A stretch of DNA of 64,000 nucleotides from Limnobacter parvus (GCF_024623725.1 NZ_JANKHG010000017.1:225265-289264); one strand, 5' to 3'; counted from the first letter of the stretch, positions 52,890 to 62,204 are shown. The notes: generated by a model from the letters alone, not told the origin. Made by a program: numbers and translations.

Positions 52890-54659
52890 ATGACAGCACA
52901 AGGCAAAAGAGTTTCAGTGTTTGACATCGCGAAAGGCGCGATTGGCTATTTGCCGGATGTACCGCAAATCATTCCTTCACTGGCCAGCCTGGCTTTGCTT
53001 CGCCCACATGCCAGAAAATCGATGGGTTTGCTGTTTCAAGAGACAGCACGGAAGTACGCAAAACGCACTTTTTTAAAAAGCGGCACTGAGAGCTGGACCT
53101 ATCAACATGCCAATTTGATATGCAACCAGATGGCGCGAGGTCTGCTCGCCATGGGTGTGAAAGCAGGGGACACGGTGGGTTTGTTATCGGCAAACCACGC
53201 GGATACTTTGTTGGCGGTGATTGCATGCGCAAAACTGGGAGCGGTGGCAGCCATGCTGAATATCAATCAGCGGGGTGAGGTACAGGCCCACAGCTTGAGT
53301 TTGGTCAAACCCAAGCTATTGCTGGCGTGCAGTCAAGGGCTTGAGATTGTGAGCCAAATGCTTGCTTCGTATCCTGGCGCGCTGGACGGCGTTGAAATTC
53401 TTTCACTGGAAACTGAAAGCGCCACACTTCGCGTCAGCGATTTTAAAAGTGCTTGGTGCACGCAGCCTTCTCACAACTTGGCGCAAACACCGCAAATTGC
53501 TGCCAGTTCGCCGTGTTTCTACATTTTTACCTCGGGCACTACTGGCTTGCCCAAAGCGTCGGTAATGAGCCATTATCGCTGGCTTCAAGCCTCGCAGGGC
53601 ATGAGCACTGCGGTGCGCTTGAATAGCAGTGACGTATTTTATTGTTGCTTACCGCTGTATCACAACAATGCCCTCACCGTGTCGCTGGGGGTAGTGTTGG
53701 CTTCAGGGGCCTGTTTTGCTTTGGATGAGAAGTTTAGCGCCAGCCAGTTCTGGCAGCGGATCGTTCATTACAAGGCCACGGCGTTTTGCTACATCGGCGA
53801 ATTACTTCGGTATTTGATGAACCAGCCCGAGCACATGAGTGATCAAAATCACGAAATACGTTTAATTCTTGGCAATGGTTTGCGACCGGAAATATGGAAT
53901 GACTTTGAAGACCGATTTGGTATTCATCACATTTTTGAGTTTTATGGCGCCAGTGAATCAAATCTTGGGTTCATGAATGCCTTTGGTTTGAAGGAAACAG
54001 TGGGTTTTTGCCCTTTGCCATTTGAAGTGGTGGCATGCAATGCAGACACCGAGCAAGTGGTTCGGAATCGACAAGGTTATTGTGAATCAGTAGAGCGCGG
54101 TGAAATAGGTTTGCTGATCAGCGAGGTTACTGAATTGCGCCCTTTTGACGGATATACCGATCCAAAAGCCAACGAGGGAAAGCTGCTGCGCAATGTATTC
54201 AAAAAGGGCGACTGTTGGTTTAATTCAGGTGACTTGGTGCGCCGGCAAGGCTGGCAGCATATTCAATTTGTGGACCGGTTGGGCGATACCTTTCGCTGGA
54301 AGGGAGAAAATGTGGCCACTTCCGAGGTAGAGGGTGCCTTGGCCAAATTGCCTTTTCTGGAACATGCGGTGGTTTACGGCGTAAAAATCGACGGCGCCGA
54401 CGGAAGGGCAGGGATGGCCGCAGTTGCTGTTAAATCTGGCCATCATCTTGACATGAACGCCTTGGCTGCTGCGTTGGTCGCAAATCTACCCACTTATGCA
54501 GTGCCTCAATTTGTGCGCGTGTTGAACGCTGTTGAAACAACCGGCACATTTAAGTACCAGAAAGTACAACTTAAAAAAGATGGGGCGAACCCAGCTGCCT
54601 TCAGTGACCCGCTGTACCAATTTGATACGAAGCGAAAAACCTACTATTCCATCAATTAG
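52890..54659 (+). CDS. Long-chain acyl-CoA synthetase (FATP/FadD6-like)
   Basis: This 589-residue AMP-forming ligase activates fatty acids to CoA thioesters. The P-loop-like motif is FIFTSGTTGLPKASVMSH, the second motif FEFYGASESNLG, and the GDL motif is in WFNSGDLVRR with the linker DRLGDTFRWKGENVATSEVE. These match the fatty-acid-transport-protein group rather than E. coli FadD. GGGAGG precedes the ATG. The stop overlaps the lipase-like gene stop. Confidence 0.93.
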   Translation: MTAQGKRVSVFDIAKGAIGYLPDVPQIIPSLASLALLRPHARKSMGLLFQETARKYAKRTFLKSGTESWTYQHANLICNQMARGLLAMGVKAGDTVGLLSANHADTLLAVIACAKLGAVAAMLNINQRGEVQAHSLSLVKPKLLLACSQGLEIVSQMLASYPGALDGVEILSLETESATLRVSDFKSAWCTQPSHNLAQTPQIAASSPCFYIFTSGTTGLPKASVMSHYRWLQASQGMSTAVRLNSSDVFYCCLPLYHNNALTVSLGVVLASGACFALDEKFSASQFWQRIVHYKATAFCYIGELLRYLMNQPEHMSDQNHEIRLILGNGLRPEIWNDFEDRFGIHHIFEFYGASESNLGFMNAFGLKETVGFCPLPFEVVACNADTEQVVRNRQGYCESVERGEIGLLISEVTELRPFDGYTDPKANEGKLLRNVFKKGDCWFNSGDLVRRQGWQHIQFVDRLGDTFRWKGENVATSEVEGALAKLPFLEHAVVYGVKIDGADGRAGMAAVAVKSGHHLDMNALAAALVANLPTYAVPQFVRVLNAVETTGTFKYQKVQLKKDGANPAAFSDPLYQFDTKRKTYYSIN

Positions 54660-55522
54660 GGCTTGTTGGCGGCAGTTTCTACCTGTTCGCCCTTCACCAG
54701 TTGGGATATCAAGCCAAGGGACTCTTCGTCGTACAGCATGCCACTGTGCGACACCCTTTTGCCAGGAAAACGGTCTTGAATGTATAGGTTTTGAACTCCC
54801 GGTTCTTCAACAAACTGCTTTTCAACTGGCAACACAACCTTGTCGTTTTTGGTGACAAGCACGCTGTATTGCACGCCAGGCACTGTGATATTTCCTTCTT
54901 TCAACTTTCGAAGCAAAGCTGACCTGGGATGTTGGTCGGCGCATGCCACACAATAGTCCACGAGTTCACGATTTGGGGTTTTGGCTATCGATGTACCATT
55001 CACGCTAGGTGCAAGCGCCACAAATCGGTCTACATGCTGTGAACCGCCCAGCATTTTCAAATAATAGAAGCCAATAAGTCCACCCTGTGAATGACCCACC
55101 AAGGTGACCTTGTCTTGGCCAGTTGCTGTTTTAACTGACACAATGAAATCTGCAATCCGTTGGGCCGATTCATCCACAGCTCCCACACCTTTGAACCAAT
55201 CGCTGGGGTCAGCCGCACCATAATCTATTGAATAAACGCACAAGTCCTGGTTGGCAAGGGCAGGGCCCAATGCACCAAATGAATACATGGTTGAAGAAAA
55301 TGTGCCGTGGATCAGCACCACTGGGTTTTGCCCTTCGGCGGGCTTGCATTGCCAGTTGTTCACACCATCAGGCACAGTTTGCCCGCCCACCACCTGGCTT
55401 AGGAAAGAACTGGTCCAGTTTGCTTTTGCGCTGTACTGGCCCTCGCCCTTGGTTGTGCTGCAGGCACTCAAGCCGAATAGTGAAAGGCTACACACGGCGA
55501 TCAATGAGCGGATGTTTTTCAT
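54656..55522 (-). CDS. Lipase-like alpha/beta-hydrolase lipoprotein
   Basis: The 288-residue product is a lipoprotein with lipobox LSAC (Cys 21) and an alpha/beta-hydrolase domain. The oxyanion region is VVLIHGTFSS, the nucleophile S145 is in GHSQGG, and a late His is in RVSHSGML. It resembles secreted triacylglycerol lipases. The ATG at 55522 is chosen for the signal peptide. It ends tail to tail with the acyl-CoA synthetase gene, so a lipase and a fatty-acid ligase lie together. Confidence 0.9.
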   Translation of the reverse strand: MKNIRSLIAVCSLSLFGLSACSTTKGEGQYSAKANWTSSFLSQVVGGQTVPDGVNNWQCKPAEGQNPVVLIHGTFSSTMYSFGALGPALANQDLCVYSIDYGAADPSDWFKGVGAVDESAQRIADFIVSVKTATGQDKVTLVGHSQGGLIGFYYLKMLGGSQHVDRFVALAPSVNGTSIAKTPNRELVDYCVACADQHPRSALLRKLKEGNITVPGVQYSVLVTKNDKVVLPVEKQFVEEPGVQNLYIQDRFPGKRVSHSGMLYDEESLGLISQLVKGEQVETAANKP

Positions 55523-55557
55523 GGTCGTGAAAATGTCGAGTCGGCTTGTTTCACTGT

Positions 55558-56022
55558 TTATGACCAAAATTGAATCAAAGGGTTCTGCACTGCGCCTAAA
55601 AACAAATAGAGCGTTCCCCCTACTTCACACAGTATCAGTGCCACCATAAATGCCATCAGCCCTGCTCGAGGCATTGGATGCTTTCCCAGCTTGTGGGGCT
55701 GGCGCAATTGGTTGTCAGGGCCATTCAGCGCGGCTTGTAGCAGGTAACCCATTACGGCAAGGGCGAAAAACAAAATGGTGATGACCATCGCGATTAAATT
55801 GCCGCGGGGGCTGTATACGCTGAAGTGGGCCAAAGCAGCCAGCGTGATACAGGCGAATCCGTACAACAGGCTGGCGCGGTGGGCAATGTCAACATAAGGG
55901 TGGGCAAGGCCTTGGGGGCTGCGCCACATCTGAATGAATTTCCACAAGCCGCTGAAAAGACCGGTAAGTAGAAACACGCCTGCTGAGAAAATTGCGAAGG
56001 AGGTGGCTGCACTAATGGACAT
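55558..56022 (-). CDS. Four-helix integral membrane protein, unknown
   Basis: This 154-residue protein has four hydrophobic segments (about 5-27, 50-70, 77-97, 122-145). Conserved-looking polar residues are HPYVDIAHRASLLYGFA. I do not recognise the family. It lies 35 bases upstream of the lipase-like gene on the same strand, so the two are probably transcribed together. Read in a general way it might serve lipid or envelope processes. Confidence 0.8.
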   Translation of the reverse strand: MSISAATSFAIFSAGVFLLTGLFSGLWKFIQMWRSPQGLAHPYVDIAHRASLLYGFACITLAALAHFSVYSPRGNLIAMVITILFFALAVMGYLLQAALNGPDNQLRQPHKLGKHPMPRAGLMAFMVALILCEVGGTLYLFLGAVQNPLIQFWS

Positions 56023-56158
56023 GATTGACCTTTAAAATGTCATCCCCTGGGGGTAGCCGTATAAGGTGGCCCCCATTGTGGGACAGACGAATCAACGTTT
56101 CTGACGTTTAATCCATTCATCAACATATGCGCGTGGATTGCGCGCTTGGAGCATGAAT

Positions 56159-56284
56159 ATGGACGATTTTAATTACAAAAACCAAGGTGTTCAGGCTTTG
56201 GGCGAAATGGAAGCAAAACGCGAATGGATCGTGGGAATTCTAGGCGCAAGCTTTTGTTATGCGTTGATTTTGTGGCTGTGCTGA
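56159..56284 (+). CDS. Small membrane protein (41 residues)
   Basis: This short frame reads MDDFNYKNQGVQALG, then a charged stretch, and ends in one hydrophobic helix (about 23-41, WIVGILGASFCYALILWLC). The ATG at 56159 has GGAG 7 bases upstream; an in-frame ATG at 56153 is too close to that site. A perfect terminator begins 10 bases after the stop. No other gene fits the 340-base gap between its neighbours. The codon use looks normal for the window. Function unknown; it would sit in the inner membrane with its N-terminus in the cytoplasm or periplasm. Confidence 0.6.
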   Translation: MDDFNYKNQGVQALGEMEAKREWIVGILGASFCYALILWLC

Positions 56285-56293
56285 ACTACAAAT

Positions 56294-56326
56294 AAAAAAC
56301 CCTCGACGATTTGTCGAGGGTTTTTT
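56294..56326 (+). terminator. Bidirectional terminator
   Basis: CCCTCGAC (56300-56307) and GTCGAGGG (56313-56320) form an 8-bp stem flanked by A and T runs. It serves the small membrane protein gene on the plus strand and the phasin gene (ending at 56362) on the minus strand. Confidence 0.9.
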
Positions 56327-56361
56327 CAGTCAAAGCCAAGCTCAAGCTGGGCCATGCCCAT

Positions 56362-56937
56362 TCATACAGAAGCTTTTGGCGTTGCAGCAGCACGCTTGGC
56401 ACGTGGTGCAGCGGCTTTCTTGGCAACTGGCTTCTTTGCAGCTTTCTTAACGCCGGCTTCGCCTTTCACACCGATTTTCTCGAACAACTGGGCAGCAATT
56501 TGCTCAGCTTGTTCAATCGCAGGCTTCAAGGTTTCGTTTTTCTTGGCTTGTTCCAAAGCGCTAACACCCATGGTGATGGCGTTTTCGGTCAACGATTCAG
56601 CTTGTGACAAGGCCAAAGCTGCGTACGAAAAACCTTTGTCGATTACAACTGGTAGTTGAACTTCAAACAGCTCAACGCCTTTCTGTGTGTAAACCTGGCT
56701 TACGCCCACTACTTTTTCCAGACCTTGCTTGATCTCGGTACGGGCATTCACAACTACGGGCTTGTCGGCCAAAGGCAGTTTTTCAGCGGCTGTGAAAGCG
56801 TTGCCCAGACCTTGAGACAACAGGCCAAACTGCGTTTGTACCAAGCTGTTCAAAGCTTTGGCAGCGGCTTGGTGCTGGTTTTTCAGTTCAGTGTTGGTTT
56901 TGGTCAGCAGCTCTGCTGTTTTTTCGAATGCGTACAT
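56362..56937 (-). CDS. Phasin family protein
   Basis: The 191-residue product has the phasin type domain: long amphipathic helices with KTNTELKNQHQAAAKALNSLVQTQFGL at the start of the pattern. It binds polyhydroxyalkanoate granules in known cases. The last 30 residues are a Lys/Ala/Pro-rich tail (KKAAKKPVAKKAAAPRAKR), like the histone-H1-like tails of PhaF-type phasins that can bind DNA. AGGAG precedes the ATG. There is no PHA synthase in the window. Confidence 0.88.
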   Translation of the reverse strand: MYAFEKTAELLTKTNTELKNQHQAAAKALNSLVQTQFGLLSQGLGNAFTAAEKLPLADKPVVVNARTEIKQGLEKVVGVSQVYTQKGVELFEVQLPVVIDKGFSYAALALSQAESLTENAITMGVSALEQAKKNETLKPAIEQAEQIAAQLFEKIGVKGEAGVKKAAKKPVAKKAAAPRAKRAAATPKASV

Positions 56938-57023
56938 GTGAGATCTCCTTGGGGTAGCGGGTAGTCAAATTTCGTGACACTTCGCACTATAGGGAAATCG
57001 ATTACGCAATGAAAGGGTTTGAA

Positions 57024-57063
57024 CCTGAGGCTCTACACTAAAAATTGGTGTAAAAGCCTCAGG
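57024..57063. other. Long hairpin downstream of the TRAP permease gene
   Basis: CCTGAGGCT and AGCCTCAGG form a 9-bp outer stem, and TACAC/GTGTA a 5-bp inner one. It lies 12 bases after the permease stop on the minus strand. No T run follows on either strand, so it may be a terminator of weak type or an mRNA 3'-end stabiliser. Confidence 0.6.
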
Positions 57064-57074
57064 ATGTTGCAGTT

Positions 57075-59264
57075 TTAGTCCATTCCGCGCGATTGAACCA
57101 TGGGTTCAGGTGCGGGTTTTCCTTTAAAGAACTTATTAAGAACAATGGCGATTCCAGCCAAAACTGCGCCGGCAATGTCAGTGTACAAACCGCCTTCAAT
57201 CATGCACAGCGCGGCGATCAGCAGAACCCCGCGCACTACCCAGTTGGCATGTGCCCCCCAGAACCAACCCTGGATTGCAGAGGCCAGGAAGAACACACCA
57301 ATGCAGGCTGTTACGAATGCACGCAGGATGACGAACCATTCACCTTCCATAAGCAACGCAGCGTTGTAGAAAAACATGAAAGGGACGATAAACGCGGTCA
57401 AACCGATCTTGAATGATGTGAACGATGTGGCCATGGGATTGGCCCCAGAAATTCCAGCAGCCGCATAGGCTGCCAATGCAACAGGCGGCGTGATGGCCGA
57501 GATTACGGCGAAGTAAAACACAAAGAAGTGTGCGACCAAGGGCTGAATGCCAAGTTCGATCAGACCCGGTGCCACAACTGAAGCGGCAACTGCATAGGCC
57601 GCTGTGGTGGGCATGCCCATACCCAGCAAAATGGCAATGCACATTGCGAAGAACAAAGCGATTAACTGTGAGTTTTCCGCAATGTCCAGAAGAATGGACG
57701 AGAAGCGTGCACCTACACCGGTCAGCGCGATCACACCGACGATAATGCCAGCGCATGCACACACGGTTATGATCTGGATAGACATCACACCAGCCAGATC
57801 AAAGGCTTTGAAAATGCTTTTTGGTCCCATTTTGAATGGAGTGAGCCAGCTAACCACTGCTGCTGCGGCAGTGGCCAAAGTACCCGCACGGATGACGGAG
57901 TAGCCCATAAACAGAGCCACAATCAAAATGATGATAGGGATGAACAAGTACACCTGCCTCACCATTTTTGAAAACTGCGGCAGTTCATCTGAGCGCATGC
58001 CGCGCATGCCGAGTTTGGCTGCCTCGAAGTCGACCATCAGGTAGGTTGACAGGAAATAGAGTACCGCTGGAATGATGGCCGCAATCGCAATGTCGGAGTA
58101 AGGAATACCCGTAATTTCAGCCATGATGAATGCGCCTGCGCCCATGATGGGCGGCATGATTTGCCCACCCGTAGACGCAGCAGCTTCAATCGCACCAGCG
58201 GTTTTGCCGCTATAGCCCACCTTTTTCATTAAAGGAATGGTCAGTGAGCCAGTGGCCACCACATTGCCTGCGCTGGTGCCGTTGATCATGCCCATTAGGC
58301 CAGATGCAAACACGGCCACTTTCGCCGGTCCGCCCCGTGAGCGGCCCGCAGCTGCAAAAGCGAAGTTAACAAAGTAATCGCCCACTTTAGAGGCCTGTAA
58401 AAATGCCGCAAACACGATGAACAAAATAATGTAGGTGGACGACACTGCCGTGGTTGCACCCAACACGCCTGCATCGGTGTACATGTACGAGAAGAATCGA
58501 CTGAAATCGAAACCGTCGTGCGTTAAAAAGCCAGGTAAATAAGGCCCAACAAACGAATAAATCACAAAGATCACCGAAATAATGACCAGGGCTGTACCTG
58601 CAACGCGGCGTGTCAGTTCCAGAATTAAGGCGATACCCACCATGGCGGCCCATGCATTACCCGGTGAAGCGAACGGAGTGCCGGCGCGCATGCGCATGGC
58701 AGTGCCGTCCAGGTGCACCATTAGATAGGCAGTGCTGGCGATAACGGCCAACACCAGGGTTGCATCCAGCCAATTGAATTTGTTGCCGGCCGGGCGCAAG
58801 AACATGGAGGCGAGGATTGCCGTCAATGCGCCAATTGCCAATGGAATGCCGAATTGATTCACTTCCATTTCCGGCGTAATCATTTCGCCGCGGGCGATAA
58901 TTTGGCTCATCTCAAAGACGATGTAGAGCGAATACAGAACTGGCAGCGTCAAAAGTGCTGCCAGTATTTTAATCAGATTCTGGTTTCCTCTAGCCGGGTG
59001 GTCGGTGCTGCTGGAACCATAGGCAATGAAACCAATTACCAGCGCGCCTGCCACGTGAAGAATGCGGAAAGCCCATGTTTCAACTGGCGCAACGTTTAGC
59101 GTAAAAACATGCCAAAAGGCGTAGATCGCTGAAATCACAGAAACAAACAATGCTGCTTTTTGGGTAAATGTGCGCTGGTTATTCGCAAGTGGTTCGTCAT
59201 CAACGCCTTGGGCGATAAGACGGTCCTCTTCTGCGGTTCGAGCTGCGCTAGATGGTGTGGTCAT
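57075..59264 (-). CDS. TRAP transporter permease, fused 4TM/12TM (TAXI type)
   Basis: This 729-residue inner-membrane protein fuses the small DctQ-like and large DctM-like subunits, as usual for TAXI-TRAP systems. Many helices are visible. Motifs include GRSRGGPAKVAVFASGLMGMINGTSAGNV and GQIMPPIMGAGAFIMAE, and in the second half GMGMPTTAAYAVAASVVAPG and SAITPPVALAAYAAAGIS. It takes substrate from the binding protein encoded upstream and is driven by an ion gradient. Start ATG without a clear ribosome binding site. Confidence 0.95.
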   Translation of the reverse strand: MTTPSSAARTAEEDRLIAQGVDDEPLANNQRTFTQKAALFVSVISAIYAFWHVFTLNVAPVETWAFRILHVAGALVIGFIAYGSSSTDHPARGNQNLIKILAALLTLPVLYSLYIVFEMSQIIARGEMITPEMEVNQFGIPLAIGALTAILASMFLRPAGNKFNWLDATLVLAVIASTAYLMVHLDGTAMRMRAGTPFASPGNAWAAMVGIALILELTRRVAGTALVIISVIFVIYSFVGPYLPGFLTHDGFDFSRFFSYMYTDAGVLGATTAVSSTYIILFIVFAAFLQASKVGDYFVNFAFAAAGRSRGGPAKVAVFASGLMGMINGTSAGNVVATGSLTIPLMKKVGYSGKTAGAIEAAASTGGQIMPPIMGAGAFIMAEITGIPYSDIAIAAIIPAVLYFLSTYLMVDFEAAKLGMRGMRSDELPQFSKMVRQVYLFIPIIILIVALFMGYSVIRAGTLATAAAAVVSWLTPFKMGPKSIFKAFDLAGVMSIQIITVCACAGIIVGVIALTGVGARFSSILLDIAENSQLIALFFAMCIAILLGMGMPTTAAYAVAASVVAPGLIELGIQPLVAHFFVFYFAVISAITPPVALAAYAAAGISGANPMATSFTSFKIGLTAFIVPFMFFYNAALLMEGEWFVILRAFVTACIGVFFLASAIQGWFWGAHANWVVRGVLLIAALCMIEGGLYTDIAGAVLAGIAIVLNKFFKGKPAPEPMVQSRGMD

Positions 59265-59307
59265 GATGAAACCGATTAAAAGTGAAAGGGGAATTGATTG
59301 TTGTAAA

Positions 59308-59357
59308 ACGCCGAACCCTTTGCAGGGCCCGGCGTCTATTCGATCAGGTTGATCGAA
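59308..59357 (-). other. Two hairpins between TAXI binding protein and permease genes
   Basis: Stem one pairs ACGCCG (59308-59313) with CGGCGT (59330-59335), extended inside by CCCT/AGGG; on the minus strand it is followed by only four T. Stem two pairs TTCGATCA (59339-59346) with TGATCGAA (59350-59357) and starts 7 bases after the binding protein stop. A partial terminator or RNA-stability element is the likely role. Confidence 0.65.
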
Positions 59358-59363
59358 ACTGTA

Positions 59364-60344
59364 TTACTTCAGCTTCAGATTCGCTGGAATCTTGATGCCT
59401 TTTTCTTCGAAGTACTTCACTGCACCTGGGTGGAACGGGATTAATGTGTTCTTGTCCCAGTTCTCGGTCAATGTGGTGCGGGCACCTTTGTGGATGTTCA
59501 TCATTTTTGCATTGTTGTCCAGTACTGCCTTGGTGGCTTCGTAAACAAAGCTTTCCGGCAGGTCACAGTTCGCAATCGCGTAGTTCCACATGGACACGGC
59601 ACGTGCATCATTCTTCAAGGTTTTGTAGGTGCTTGCTTTGATTGGGAATGCAGACACGGGGTAAGCATCAATAATTTTCTTTTGCTCAGCTTCATTGAAC
59701 TCAAGAATATTGATGTCGGTTTGCACTTCCAGCTGTGTAACAGCAGGAATGGGCACACCGGCGGCAAAGGCCACCACATCAATCAAGCCGTCTTGCAATT
59801 GACCACCCAGGTCGCCCCAGCCGCCGTTGCGGCGCTCAAATTTCACGCCCAGAGTTTCAAGCATTTTCGGGAAGTACACATCAGAAGTTGAACCTGCTGG
59901 GCCGAAACCAATTTTCGAGCCGGCTGGAATGTCTTTGATCGACTTGATACCGCTTGAAGACAGTACTGTGACTGAAAATGGTGTTTCGTACATGGGGAAC
60001 ATGGCGCAAACCTTGTTCATCTTCAAACCGGGAGCCAATGGGCTTTTGCCGTCTAGCGCTTCGCGGGCAGGGCCCATGGTAGTCATGCCGAATGCAAGCT
60101 TGCCTGTGTGAACAAGCGCCAGGTTTTGCGTGGGGCCGCCGGTAACCTCCGCACCGCCGGTAATGCCAACAGTTTCAGCTACCAGGTTGGCCCAGCCAGC
60201 GCCATAGGCGTAGTAAGTGCCGCCTTGGGAGGCCGTGCCTACGGTGAAACTTTTAGGCCACTTGGATTTGTCTGCATGGGCTGCGCCCATGGCGAAAGCT
60301 GCCAAGCTGATTGCCACCGCTGACTTTGCCAGAATTGATTTCAT
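59364..60344 (-). CDS. TAXI family TRAP transporter substrate-binding protein
   Basis: This 326-residue periplasmic binding protein has a cleavable signal peptide (about 1-24, ending MGAAHA). The TAXI family name-giving pattern is visible in FTVGTASQGGTYYAYGAGWA. PTQNLALVHTGKLAFGM and SKIGFGPAGSTSDVYFPKML follow. The ligand is unknown; characterised relatives bind glutamate or other carboxylates. It is the first gene of a two-gene operon with the permease. Confidence 0.94.
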   Translation of the reverse strand: MKSILAKSAVAISLAAFAMGAAHADKSKWPKSFTVGTASQGGTYYAYGAGWANLVAETVGITGGAEVTGGPTQNLALVHTGKLAFGMTTMGPAREALDGKSPLAPGLKMNKVCAMFPMYETPFSVTVLSSSGIKSIKDIPAGSKIGFGPAGSTSDVYFPKMLETLGVKFERRNGGWGDLGGQLQDGLIDVVAFAAGVPIPAVTQLEVQTDINILEFNEAEQKKIIDAYPVSAFPIKASTYKTLKNDARAVSMWNYAIANCDLPESFVYEATKAVLDNNAKMMNIHKGARTTLTENWDKNTLIPFHPGAVKYFEEKGIKIPANLKLK

Positions 60345-60602
60345 TCGTATCCCCTATGTTTTTGATGGCACCGTGCCCTTTGGGTTTTGGGCTTGGTGTT
60401 TTATATCATTCTTAAATTAAAAGACTTTGGTGTTGGAAAACACCTCGTTACTGTCTTATCTATCGGTATTTAGGGCAATACGGGATGTCCGCATCCGGGT
60501 TTGCCTGACAAAAGAGTTTCGCTAATCGATATCAATCGAGAGGGGAGTGAATTTACGGCTCGAGCCGTGTAGAATCACGACTTTTGCGCCACAAGGGCTG
60601 CT
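60345..60602. other. Divergent promoter region between TAXI operon and prfC
   Basis: This 258-base gap has no convincing gene. It must hold the promoters of both flanking units. The part near 60400-60430 is rich in A and T. I see no strong consensus pair. Confidence 0.4.
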
Positions 60603-62204
60603 GTGTCTATCGAATCTGAAGTTAAGCGTCGTCGAACGTTCGCAATTATTTCCCACCCCGATGCCGGTAAAACAACGCTGACTGAGAAACTGCTGTTGTT
60701 TGCGGGTGCAATTCAAATTGCAGGAAGCGTGAAAGCGCGTAAAGCGACGCGACATGCCACTTCGGACTGGATGGAAATTGAAAAGCAGCGTGGTATCTCT
60801 GTGGCCAGCTCGGTGATGCAGATGGAATATCGCGACCAGGTCATTAATCTGCTTGATACCCCTGGTCACAAAGATTTTTCTGAAGACACTTACCGGGTGC
60901 TGACTGCTGTAGATGCTGCCTTGATGGTGATCGACGCGGCCAACGGTGTAGAACCCCAAACCTTGCGTTTGATCGAGGTTTGCCGTGCCCGCAATACTCC
61001 TATTATTACCTTCGTGAACAAGATGGACCGCGAAGTGCGCGATCCGCTTGAACTGATGGATGAAATCGAAAGCACCTTAGGCATCCCGTGTGTTCCCTTT
61101 GCATGGCCAGTGGGGCAGGGCAAGTTGTTTCACGGTATTTTCGACATTCGAAAGAACCACATGCGCGTGTTTACTCCCGGGGCCGACCGTCGTCGTGAAG
61201 ACGACGAGGTAATTCATGGTGACAACCGGGAACTATTAAGGTCCCGCTTCGGTGCAGAGTTCAAGCAGGCTGAGCAGGAAATTGAGCTGGTAACAGGCGC
61301 TGCGCCAAGTTTTGATGAAAAAGAATTTTTGGCGGGCAAGCTAACCCCCATGTTTTTTGGTTCTGCAGTAAATAACTTTGGCGTGCAGGAAGTACTGGAT
61401 GCTTTGGTGGACATTGCTCCACCCCCCGGCCCACGCAAGGCCGTTGAGCGAGAAGTGGCGCCCACTGAAAGCAAGTTCAGCGGCGTTGTGTTCAAGATTC
61501 AGGCCAATATGGACCCATCGCACCGCGACCGAATTGCGTTTGTTCGTGTGCTCTCTGGCCGGTTTGAACATGGCATGAAATTCAAGGTGCTGCGCACCGG
61601 CAAAGACTTCAGGCCCACCAGCGTAGTGACGTTCCTCTCGCAGCGCCGCGATCGCGTTGATGAAGCCTACGCTGGCGACATTATTGGTTTGACCACCCAT
61701 GGCGGCCTACAGCTGGGCGATTCCCTGAGTGAAGGCGAAGGTTTGCAATTCACAGGTTTGCCATTTTTCGCACCGGAAATGTTTGCCGCCGTTGAACTGA
61801 AAGACCCGATGCGCAGCAAACAGCTGCAAAAGGGTTTGATGGAACTGGGGCAAGAGGGCGCGATTCAAGTGTTCAAGCCGGTGGTGGGTTCTGAAATGTT
61901 GTTGGGTGCAATTGGCCAGTTGCAGTTTGAAGTGGTGCAAGCACGCCTGAAGGGAGAGTATGGTGTAGAAGTGCGTTTGGCTCCTAGCCGCTACAGCTGC
62001 GCGCGTTGGGTCACCAGTAAAAATGCAAACGATTTGCGCCGCTTCATGGAGGCAAATGTGGGTCGCATGGTTACAGATGCATCCGACACCAACGCATTTC
62101 TGGCCACCTCTCGTTTTGATCTGGATGTGATGCAGAAACGTTGGGAGACCATTGAGTTCCACCCTATGCGCGAGCATGCCGGACTACTGCTGGCAAATCA
62201 TTGA
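60603..62204 (+). CDS. prfC: Peptide chain release factor 3
   Basis: This 533-residue GTPase recycles RF1 and RF2 from the ribosome. G1 is ISHPDAGKTTLTEK, G3 is LLDTPGHKDFSEDTY and G4 is TFVNKMDRE, all close to the N-terminus, followed by EF-G-like domains II and III. The start is GTG. The overall length and the DWMEIEKQRGISVASSVMQM switch region separate it from EF-G. No terminator with a T run follows. Confidence 0.97.
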   Translation: MSIESEVKRRRTFAIISHPDAGKTTLTEKLLLFAGAIQIAGSVKARKATRHATSDWMEIEKQRGISVASSVMQMEYRDQVINLLDTPGHKDFSEDTYRVLTAVDAALMVIDAANGVEPQTLRLIEVCRARNTPIITFVNKMDREVRDPLELMDEIESTLGIPCVPFAWPVGQGKLFHGIFDIRKNHMRVFTPGADRRREDDEVIHGDNRELLRSRFGAEFKQAEQEIELVTGAAPSFDEKEFLAGKLTPMFFGSAVNNFGVQEVLDALVDIAPPPGPRKAVEREVAPTESKFSGVVFKIQANMDPSHRDRIAFVRVLSGRFEHGMKFKVLRTGKDFRPTSVVTFLSQRRDRVDEAYAGDIIGLTTHGGLQLGDSLSEGEGLQFTGLPFFAPEMFAAVELKDPMRSKQLQKGLMELGQEGAIQVFKPVVGSEMLLGAIGQLQFEVVQARLKGEYGVEVRLAPSRYSCARWVTSKNANDLRRFMEANVGRMVTDASDTNAFLATSRFDLDVMQKRWETIEFHPMREHAGLLLANH

